Source: an uncultured Sutterella sp.
GTDB taxonomy: Bacteria; Pseudomonadota; Gammaproteobacteria; Burkholderiales; Burkholderiaceae_F
Assembly: GCA_900770335.1 (NCBI GenBank)
Contig: CAAGKD010000163.1
Coordinates: forward strand, 1 to 14,574
Direction: 5' to 3'
Length of the DNA stretch: 14,574 bases
In this document: positions 7,084 to 12,355 of the stretch, piece by piece
Layout: each line of letters begins with the position of its first letter
Position numbering within the stretch: position 1 is the stretch's first letter
Translations under genes and position numbers: made by a program
The notes under the pieces: model-generated
What the model was told of the DNA's origin: nothing
Database searches by the model: none
What the model saw: the letters and a program-made list of their open reading frames with translations, nothing else

Positions 7084-8184
7084 TCAGACGATCACCGCCG
7101 TCGCCTTGACGAGCGCCCAGACCTCGACGCCCGGCGCAAGCCCGAGCTCCGAGGCGGACTCGCGCAGCAGCCGGGCGAGGATGCGCCCCTCGCCCTCGCG
7201 GGCGCGCAGGCGCACGACCGCGTAGGCGCCCTCGGAGCCGCAGGGCGCGCCGATCTCCTCGACGACCGCGGGAAGGACGTTCCTCACAGAGATGTCCTGC
7301 GGCCGCATCCTCGCGACGCTCACGTCGCGCGCGAGCACGCGCAGGCGCATCTTCGCGCCCTCCGCGAAGCCGGAGGCGACCGCATCGAAGATCCAGCCGT
7401 CCGTGCGGATCTTCGCCGAGCGCCACTCCGGGGAGACGCTCTCGACGACGCCGCCAAGGACGACGGAGGCGCCGTGCTCGGTCTCGACGGGCGCCTTCAC
7501 GTTCGAGAGCACCTCCACCAAGGGGCCCGCGGCGCGAACCCGCCCGTCCTGCATCACGACAAGCTGGTCGGCGAGCCGCGCCATCTCGTCGGCGGAATGC
7601 GTGACGTAGAGGATCGGCACGCGCAGCTCGCCGCGCAGCTTCTCGAGCCAGGGGAGGATCTCGCGCTTCCTCGCGAAGTCGAGGGCCGCGAGCGGCTCGT
7701 CCATGAGCACGATGTCCGGACGCAGGCAGAGCGCGCGCGCGATCGCGCAGCGCTGCCGCTCGCCACCCGAGAGCTCGGAGACGCGCCGGCTGAGGAGCTT
7801 GCCGATGCCGAGGAGCTCGACGGCCTCGGCGAGGCGCTCGCGTCCGTCGGGTACCTTCGTGCGCTCGAGGCCGAAGGTGAGGTTCTTCTCGACGTTGAGA
7901 TGCGCGAAGAGGCTCGCCTCCTGGAAGACGTAGCCGAGGCTGCGCTCATAGGTCGGGCGGAAGACGCCGCGCGCGTCGTCCTGCCAGAGCTCGCCGCCGA
8001 TCCTCACGACGCCCTTTGCGCGCTCGAGGCCCGCGACGCACCGCAGAACCGTGGTCTTGCCGCACCCCGAGGGACCGAAGAGCACCGTGATGCCTTCGCC
8101 CGGGATGCGGATGTCCGCCTCGAGCGAGAAGCCCGCCGAGCGCGTGAGCGAGAGCTTCGCCTCGCCGAAATGATTCTCTGCCAT
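7084..8184 (-). CDS. modC: Molybdate ABC transporter ATP-binding protein
   Basis: A 366-residue ATPase that powers molybdate import with ModB on the inner face of the membrane. Motifs are complete: Walker A GPSGCGKTT (37-45), Q-loop FQEASLF (87-93), ABC signature LSGGERQR (138-145), Walker B IVLMDEP (158-164), D-loop ALD (167-169) and H-loop His196 (YVTHS). A C-terminal TOBE/Mop region follows from about 235, with LRVLARDVSVAR (281-292) and ELGLAPGVEVWALVKATAV near the end, as in ModC proteins that sense or bind oxyanion. The start at 8184 has GGAG ten bases upstream and begins 17 bases after the stop of the small gene ahead of it. It is the last gene of the minus-strand mod operon; the 16-bp hairpin at 7022-7064 lies beyond its stop. 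Slightly longer than E. coli ModC (352). Confidence 0.96.
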   Translation of the reverse strand: MAENHFGEAKLSLTRSAGFSLEADIRIPGEGITVLFGPSGCGKTTVLRCVAGLERAKGVVRIGGELWQDDARGVFRPTYERSLGYVFQEASLFAHLNVEKNLTFGLERTKVPDGRERLAEAVELLGIGKLLSRRVSELSGGERQRCAIARALCLRPDIVLMDEPLAALDFARKREILPWLEKLRGELRVPILYVTHSADEMARLADQLVVMQDGRVRAAGPLVEVLSNVKAPVETEHGASVVLGGVVESVSPEWRSAKIRTDGWIFDAVASGFAEGAKMRLRVLARDVSVARMRPQDISVRNVLPAVVEEIGAPCGSEGAYAVVRLRAREGEGRILARLLRESASELGLAPGVEVWALVKATAVIV

Positions 8185-8201
8185 GTTGTGTTCTCTCCGC
8201 G

Positions 8202-8459
8202 TCAGGGAAGCGCCGTCAGTCGGGTGCGGATGAGCTCCGCGTCCTCGGAGCTCCATAGGTTGCTGCGCTCCATCATGGCGACGTAGTCGAAGGCCGCCCG
8301 CTTGCTCGGGAAGTCCCGCGCCTCAAAGAGGTCGCCGCCCTGCTCGAGCCATGCCTCGTAGGCCGCGCCGCCGATGCGCTCGGCTTCGAAGCGGCGCTTC
8401 GGAAGGCTCTCGACCAGGCCGAACTCCGTGTAGAGCCAGATGAGATAGATCCTGTCCAT
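8202..8459 (-). CDS. Unrecognised 85-residue protein inside the mod operon
   Basis: I do not recognise this protein. It begins at 8459, three bases after the modB stop, with AGGAG about ten bases upstream inside the end of modB, and ends 17 bases before modC, so it is very likely cotranscribed and perhaps translationally coupled. It has no signal peptide, no membrane helix and no cysteine. The start MDRIYLIWLYTEFG is aromatic and hydrophobic; the rest is charged and probably helical, with repeated aromatic and acidic residues (YEAWLEQGGDLFEARDF, then AFDYVAMMERSNLW). Codon use looks like its neighbours, and overlapping frames offer nothing better. It could be a small accessory or regulatory protein of the transporter or a molybdenum-handling factor, but that rests only on position. 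A chance open frame is less likely given the tight fit between modB and modC. Confidence 0.72.
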   Translation of the reverse strand: MDRIYLIWLYTEFGLVESLPKRRFEAERIGGAAYEAWLEQGGDLFEARDFPSKRAAFDYVAMMERSNLWSSEDAELIRTRLTALP

Positions 8460-8462
8460 CGG

Positions 8463-9161
8463 TCAGGCGCTCCTGCGGTTGAGGATGTTGAGGGCCATGA
8501 GGACGATGAAGCTGAAGAGCAGCATGCCGCCCGCGAGGACGTGCGCGTCGGCGTATTCCATCGCCTCGACGTGGGTGTAGATCTCCGTCGAGACGACCTG
8601 GGTCTTTCCGGGCATGTTGCCGCCGATCATCAGGACGACGCCGAACTCGCCGATCGTATGAGCGAAGGTCATGAGAACGCCCGTGATGATGCCCGGGCGC
8701 GCGAGCGGCATGACGACGTGCAGGAACGCGTCGACGGGCCGGCAGCGCAGCGTCGCGGCGACTTCCATCGGACGGTCGCCGATGCCCTCGAAGGCCGTGA
8801 CGAGCGGCTGGATCATGAAAGGCATCGAGTAGACGACCGAGCCCACGACGAGGCCGGGAAAGCTGAAGTTGAGCGTGCCCAGGCCGAGCGCCGAGGTGAG
8901 CATGCCGAGCGGGCCGTTGGGGCCGAGCGCGACGAGGATGTAAAAGCCCAGGACCGACGGCGGCAGCACGAGCGGCAGCGTCACGATGGCGTTGACCGCC
9001 GGACAGAAGCGGCTCTTGCCTCGGGCGAGCCACCAGGCGAGGGGAAGTCCCGCCGCAAGGAGCACGCAGGTCGTCACCGCGGCGAGCTCGAGGGAGAGCT
9101 TCACGGGACCGAGGTTGACGCGGGAGACGAGTTCAATGAATTCCGAGAGAAAGGAGTCCAT
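8463..9161 (-). CDS. modB: Molybdate ABC transporter permease
   Basis: A 232-residue inner-membrane permease of the binding-protein-dependent type. Several hydrophobic segments are visible (about 22-45, 55-80, 99-120, 158-180 and 208-227). The cytoplasmic coupling loop is EVAATLRCRPVDAFLHVVMPLARPGI (133-158), the EAA motif that docks on ModC; the usual Gly after the EAA helix is replaced (LRCRP instead of LGASP). The segment GEFGVVLMIGGNMPGKTQ (171-188) is characteristic of ModB. Length fits E. coli ModB (229). The start at 9161 has GGAG ten bases upstream. modA lies upstream on the same strand but is separated by about 305 bases with hairpins, so modB may be expressed by readthrough from modA or from its own promoter, which I cannot identify. 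Confidence 0.96.
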   Translation of the reverse strand: MDSFLSEFIELVSRVNLGPVKLSLELAAVTTCVLLAAGLPLAWWLARGKSRFCPAVNAIVTLPLVLPPSVLGFYILVALGPNGPLGMLTSALGLGTLNFSFPGLVVGSVVYSMPFMIQPLVTAFEGIGDRPMEVAATLRCRPVDAFLHVVMPLARPGIITGVLMTFAHTIGEFGVVLMIGGNMPGKTQVVSTEIYTHVEAMEYADAHVLAGGMLLFSFIVLMALNILNRRSA

Positions 9162-9230
9162 TCCAAGGGATCTCCATGAGAGATGAGGGCTTCATCCGCG
9201 CTTCCGGGAGAAAACCCGGCGCCCGGACAT

Positions 9231-9266
9231 AGAAAAGCGAAGAGCGCCCCGAAGGAGGCTCTTCGC
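9231..9266 (-). terminator. Internal terminator/attenuator between modA and modB
   Basis: On the minus strand GCGAAGAGC (9266-9258) pairs perfectly with GCTCTTCGC (9245-9237) around a 12-base loop, and the 3' arm continues into TTTTCT. This is a good intrinsic terminator shape. It lies about 200 bases after modA and 70 bases before modB, so partial termination would yield more ModA than ModB and ModC. Confidence 0.65.
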
Positions 9267-9422
9267 AAAGATAGCGTCCGTCTCACTGAACGCAGAAGTC
9301 GGCTCCGAAGCGATCCCGCCCGGCTTCGCAGCGCCGGCCGGGAATGCGCTCCGGATGCTCCTCGAAGGCGGCCCTCCTTCGCGTCCCGGGTCCTTCAACC
9401 CTTCCCCGCGCGTCAGAAGGCT

Positions 9423-9453
9423 CCTGCGGCCGGACCATCAGCTGCGCCGCAGG
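9423..9453 (-). other. Hairpin just downstream of modA
   Basis: An 8-bp perfect inverted repeat (CCTGCGGC at 9423-9430, GCCGCAGG at 9446-9453) begins 13 bases after the modA stop codon. On the minus strand it is followed by AGCCTTCTG, too poor in T for a strong terminator. It could stabilise the 3' end of the modA message. Confidence 0.4.
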
Positions 9454-9466
9454 CCTTCGGGAGCTC

Positions 9467-10231
9467 TTACTTGGCCGTGCCGTAGCCGTAGGCGGCGCGG
9501 ATGTCAGAAGCCTCCTGGCTCTCCTTGAGGAACTTGAGGAAGCGCTTGGCGCCCTCGTTCTTCTCGCCGGCCTTGAGCAGGACCGCGTCCTGATTGATCT
9601 GGCCGTAGAGCTCCTGCGGGATCACGTAGCCCGAGCCGGAGGTGAACTTGCCGCCCTTGAAGCACTGCGAGAGGGCGATGAAGCCCGCCTCGGCGTTGCC
9701 CGAGCTCACGAACTGCAAGGTCTTGCCGATGTTGTCGCCGATGACGATCTTCGACTCGGCGTCCTTCTCGAGGCCGAGGGCGCCGAGCGTCTGGTAGGCG
9801 GCCTCGCCGTACGGGGCGAGCTTGGGATTGGCGACGGCGAGGTGCTTCACGGCGTCGGACTTGATGACCGCGGCGACGTCATCCTTGACGAGGTTCGCGT
9901 CGGAGGACCAGAGCACGAGCTTGCCGATCGCATAGGTGTAGGTGGACCCGGCGACGCCGTAGCCTTCCTTGACGGCCTTGGCGGGCGTCTTGGCGTCGGC
10001 GGCGAGGAGCACGTCGAAGGGAGCGCCGTTCTTGATCTGAGCGTAGAACGCGCCCGTGGCGCCGAACGAAAGAATGAGCTTGTCGCCCGTGGCCTTCTCA
10101 TAGGCGGGCTGGAGGTCCTTGGCCGGAGCCGTGAAGTTGGCGGCGACGGCGACATGAACCTCCTCAGCGCTCACGCCGAAGGCGGCGCAGGTCATGAGGA
10201 GAGAGGCGACGGCGGTGAGGGTCTTCTTCAT
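9467..10231 (-). CDS. modA: Molybdate-binding periplasmic protein
   Basis: A 254-residue solute-binding protein that captures molybdate (or tungstate) in the periplasm and delivers it to ModBC. A signal peptide covers 1-22 (MKKTLTAVASLLMTC..., cleavage after VSA, before EEVHVA). Family landmarks follow: VAVAANFTAPAKDL (27-40), SFGATGAFYAQIKNGAPFDVLLAAD (55-79), TYTYAIGKLVLWS (97-109), ANPKLAPYG (134-142), VIGDNIGKTLQFV (163-175) and GFIALSQ (183-189). The first oxyanion-contact segment reads AANF rather than the AAAS-type sequence of E. coli ModA, as in the 'AANFTAP' branch of the family; this may alter anion contacts. The start at 10231 has only a weak GGA ribosome site. A well-spaced promoter (10316-10344) overlapped by a ModE-like dyad lies about 85 bases upstream. 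Confidence 0.96.
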   Translation of the reverse strand: MKKTLTAVASLLMTCAAFGVSAEEVHVAVAANFTAPAKDLQPAYEKATGDKLILSFGATGAFYAQIKNGAPFDVLLAADAKTPAKAVKEGYGVAGSTYTYAIGKLVLWSSDANLVKDDVAAVIKSDAVKHLAVANPKLAPYGEAAYQTLGALGLEKDAESKIVIGDNIGKTLQFVSSGNAEAGFIALSQCFKGGKFTSGSGYVIPQELYGQINQDAVLLKAGEKNEGAKRFLKFLKESQEASDIRAAYGYGTAK

Positions 10232-10300
10232 TTGTAGAATGTTCCGAAGTGACAGGTGATCTGCCGCGCTTCCTGCGGCCGGCGGCCCGCTGTCAGCGGT

Positions 10301-10325
10301 CCGTTATTCCTTTTTAGAATAGCGG
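10301..10325. promoter_or_regulatory. Probable ModE operator between modA and modE
   Basis: An imperfect inverted repeat pairs CCGTTATTC (10301-10309) with GAATAGCGG (10317-10325) around seven bases, eight of nine positions matching. From CGTTAT to the complementary half it spans 23 bases, close to the E. coli modA operator, which also has CGTTAT and ATAACG halves about 24 bases end to end. It overlaps the -10 of the modA promoter and lies in front of the divergent modE gene, where autoregulation would be expected. The site is seen; ModE binding is inferred. Confidence 0.7.
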
Positions 10326-10344
10326 TGAGCGGCTCTCTTTTCAA
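10316..10344 (-). promoter_or_regulatory. modA: modA promoter
   Basis: On the minus strand TTGAAA (10344-10339) is followed after exactly 17 bases by TATTCT (10321-10316), a sigma-70 type pair. The start point would fall near 10309, giving a leader of about 80 bases before modA. The -10 lies inside the ModE-like dyad, so ModE-molybdate would block RNA polymerase. A plus-strand TAGAAT (10315-10320) in the same dyad may serve modE, but with no good -35. Confidence 0.6.
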
Positions 10345-10415
10345 CCTCCCGGCGGAGGAGGCGGCCTACTCATTTGGAGGCACTCCGGTCCTTCGCCCGC
10401 GACTCGAATCCGTCC

Positions 10416-11228
10416 ATGTCCATCACCGACGCCCCCGCCGAGCATCCGGCGGACCCCGGCGTGCTCGCCGGCATCCTTTCCGAACAGACCGACAAGCGGA
10501 TCGACATCCTGCGGCGGATCGCCGACGTGGGCTCGATCTCCGAGGCCGCGCGCAGCGCGGGCGTGAGCTACAAGGCCGCCTGGCAGGCGATCGACACGCT
10601 CACGAACCTCGCCGGAGCCGCGCTCGTCGAGAAGGCCGTGGGAGGCTCGCACGGCGGCGGAACGCGCCTCACGGAGACGGGCCGGATGATCCTCGACCTC
10701 GCCGACGAGCTCGCCCGGGCGCGCCGCGAGGTGCTCGACCGCTTCACACGGACGAGCCGCGCCGCCGCGGACGCCCCGGGAGCGGTCACGCGCCTCTCCA
10801 CCTCAACGCTGCAGACCTCGATGCGCAACCAGTTCCCCGCGCGCATCGAGCGCATGAAGATCGGCTCGGCGCTCGTGAAGCTCATCCTGCAGATCGACGA
10901 CACGCACATGATCCGCGCGGCCGTCACCAAGGAGTCCGCGCAGCTCCTCGGCCTGCGCGAGGGCATGGAGATCCTCGCCCTCACGAAGGCGACCGCCGTC
11001 GACATCCTCGCGGACTTTCCCGAGGACGCCCCCGACCGGCAGGAGAACCTCATCGTCGGCGAGGTGATCCGCTGCTCGCGCGCCGCCAAGGGCGGCGAAT
11101 GCTCGATCCGCCTGCCCTCGGGCCTCGTCATCGTGGGCTTCGCGCGCTCCGGGCACGGCCTGCGCCTGCACCAGAAGGCCGTGGCGGTCCTCGCGCCCTC
11201 GGTCATCGTCATCGCGCTCGCGCGGTGA
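10416..11228 (+). CDS. modE: Molybdate-responsive transcription regulator ModE
   Basis: A 270-residue regulator (E. coli ModE has 262) that binds molybdate and represses modABC; in some bacteria it also activates genes for molybdoenzymes. An N-terminal winged helix-turn-helix lies at about 28-90, with GSISEAARSAGVSYKAAW (39-56) as the HTH and the Gly-rich wing GGSHGGGTRLTETG (76-89). Two TOBE/Mop molybdate domains follow: 134-198, beginning TSMRNQFPARI and ending LALTKATAVDI, and 210-270, beginning ENLIVGEV and ending SVIVIAL. The ATG at 10416 has no clear ribosome site; an in-frame TTG at 10374, 12 bases after AGGAGG, would add 14 residues, but homology favours the ATG. It is divergent from modA with the putative operator between them. 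A terminator-like hairpin follows. Confidence 0.95.
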   Translation: MSITDAPAEHPADPGVLAGILSEQTDKRIDILRRIADVGSISEAARSAGVSYKAAWQAIDTLTNLAGAALVEKAVGGSHGGGTRLTETGRMILDLADELARARREVLDRFTRTSRAAADAPGAVTRLSTSTLQTSMRNQFPARIERMKIGSALVKLILQIDDTHMIRAAVTKESAQLLGLREGMEILALTKATAVDILADFPEDAPDRQENLIVGEVIRCSRAAKGGECSIRLPSGLVIVGFARSGHGLRLHQKAVAVLAPSVIVIALAR

Positions 11229-11248
11229 GTCCAAACGTACGCTCTCCG

Positions 11249-11275
11249 ATACCTCCCTCGGGAGGTATTCCCTTG
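11249..11275 (+). terminator. modE: Hairpin downstream of modE
   Basis: ATACCTCC (11249-11256) and GGAGGTAT (11261-11268) form a perfect 8-bp stem around CTCG, 20 bases after the modE stop. The trailing TCCCTTGAATTT is only moderately T-rich, so termination may be incomplete. Confidence 0.55.
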
Positions 11276-11322
11276 AATTTCCGTTAAGTTTTACGGAACA
11301 GGAAGGGACAAATGGTGCGCGG

Positions 11323-11338
11323 CTTGACTGCTGTCAAG
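11323..11338 (+). promoter_or_regulatory. FNR/DNR-like dyad upstream of the cytochrome gene
   Basis: CTTGAC-TGCT-GTCAAG is a perfect inverted repeat. Its TTGAC-N4-GTCAA core has the spacing and outer bases of CRP/FNR-family sites (FNR: TTGAT-N4-ATCAA), with the inner pair changed. The centre (11330.5) is about 62 bases before the start point expected from TATCAT at 11381-11386, a usual activator position for this family. The match to a -10 is weak, so promoter geometry is inferred. It would fit oxygen- or nitrogen-oxide-dependent control of a respiratory gene. Confidence 0.5.
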
Positions 11339-11559
11339 GAAAAAGGGGGGCTCCTTACGCTCAGCTTACGTTTGGTTGCATATCATTGCACGCTGGAAAA
11401 TGGGAGCGGTTCCCCTGCCGCCCCGCGCATTGTCTGACCCCGGCGCCTCACCCATGGGACGCACGCCGCCAGGAGTCCCTTCGGGACGATCCTGACCGAA
11501 GCCGATTGATCGGTGTCGCTCGCCGCGGAGACACAACTACTATCAAAACAGGTTCGAAA

Positions 11560-12150
11560 ATGAAAAAAGACAGCCCTTGGTATCTGGCTCTCTGGTGTGT
11601 CGTGGGCGTTGCCATCGGCATCGTCTTCGTCGGCGTTCTCACGTCCGTCGTCCACTGGGCCGGCACGGAGAAGTTCTGCGGCGAGTTCTGCCACTCGATG
11701 GACGTGACCTACACGGCCTATCAGAAGGGCATGCACTACCGCACCGGCTCGGGCGCCACCGCCGGCTGCTCGGACTGCCACCTGAAGAATGAGTCCAACC
11801 ACTTCGTCGGCCCGATCGACTACACGGCCCTGCTGATCGACAAGGCCATCGCCGGCTCGAAGTCGCTCTTCGGCGAGATCCGCGGCACGATGAGCACCCC
11901 CGAGAAGCAGATCGAGAAGCGCGAGGAGATGGCCACCGCCGTCCACCAGATGATGATCGACCGCGACTGGGCCGCCTGCCGCGGCTGCCATGACGTCAAC
12001 CGCATGTACAACCCGAAGAAGCCCATGGTCGGCGAGCTCCATCGCCACATGGGTCCGGGCGCCAAGAACGTCGACTGCCTCGCCTGCCACCCGACGGCCG
12101 GCCACAACTACGGCTATGTCGTTCCGTTCAAGAAGGCTGACGCGAAGTGA
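11560..12150 (+). CDS. NapC/NirT-family tetraheme cytochrome c, quinol dehydrogenase
   Basis: A 196-residue membrane-anchored multiheme cytochrome, the size of NapC/NrfH/CymA proteins. One uncleaved membrane helix lies at about 8-33, with the rest in the periplasm. Four heme c sites are visible: CGEFCH (40-45), CSDCH (70-74), CRGCH (140-144) and CLACH (173-177). The first has three residues between the cysteines (CX3CH) instead of two; Met47 just after it matches the axial Met of heme 1 in NrfH. Such proteins oxidise menaquinol or ubiquinol and pass electrons to periplasmic reductases (nitrate, nitrite, TMAO, DMSO and others). No reductase gene adjoins it, so the partner is unknown and it may act as a general hub like CymA. 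The start at 11560 is chosen because the helix follows at once; the ribosome site is weak (AGG, seven bases upstream). It ends at a strong terminator and is probably monocistronic. Confidence 0.93.
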   Translation: MKKDSPWYLALWCVVGVAIGIVFVGVLTSVVHWAGTEKFCGEFCHSMDVTYTAYQKGMHYRTGSGATAGCSDCHLKNESNHFVGPIDYTALLIDKAIAGSKSLFGEIRGTMSTPEKQIEKREEMATAVHQMMIDRDWAACRGCHDVNRMYNPKKPMVGELHRHMGPGAKNVDCLACHPTAGHNYGYVVPFKKADAK

Positions 12151-12183
12151 TTCGCCTGAGCTGAACTGAAAGGCTTTCGCAGG

Positions 12184-12213
12184 AACCCGGTCCGGAGACG
12201 GACCGGGTTTTTT
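12184..12213 (+). terminator. Strong intrinsic terminator after the tetraheme cytochrome gene
   Basis: A perfect 10-bp stem (AACCCGGTCC at 12184-12193, GGACCGGGTT at 12200-12209) with a six-base loop runs directly into six T residues (12208-12213). It lies 33 bases after the stop codon and separates this gene from pepN. Confidence 0.93.
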
Positions 12214-12355
12214 GTCGCCCGCGCGCCGCGCCGCGCGAGGACGCGCCCGCGGGCGCCTTAGAATCAGGGGCACCGAACGCCCTGGCGCGCCCGGGTGCCC
12301 CGCCTCGCGGGGCGGCGGCCCCGCACGCCCGAACACCTTTTTCCTGCAGGATCCC

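Larger units (their letters stand above)
9162..9466. other. Spacer between modA and modB with hairpins
   Basis: These 305 bases hold no gene that I can support. On the minus strand they contain, in order, a hairpin just after modA (9423-9453), a GC-rich stretch, a terminator-like hairpin with a T-tract (9231-9266) and a small CCGGG/CCCGG stem near 9204-9219. Together they look like a control region between a highly expressed binding protein and its less abundant permease/ATPase. No clear separate promoter for modB was found. Confidence 0.55.
11229..11559. other. Regulatory gap between modE and the tetraheme cytochrome gene
   Basis: This 331-base gap holds no supported gene. It contains the modE terminator hairpin (11249-11275), a small dyad TTCCGT/ACGGAA (11279-11298), an FNR/DNR-like dyad (11323-11338) and a possible -10 TATCAT (11381-11386), leaving a leader of roughly 165 bases before the cytochrome start codon. 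It is richer in A+T than the flanking genes around 11270-11400, as expected for a promoter. Confidence 0.6.

Noticed and set aside
10232..10415. Molybdenum cofactor riboswitch ahead of modA or modE
   Set aside because: The leaders are short and I see no multi-stem aptamer; the ModE-like dyad explains the control better.
11279..11298. Second ModE operator in front of the cytochrome gene
   Set aside because: The CGTTA...TACG-like bases are there, but the spacing is too short (about 14 bases end to end against 23-24) and the halves do not match ModE sites.
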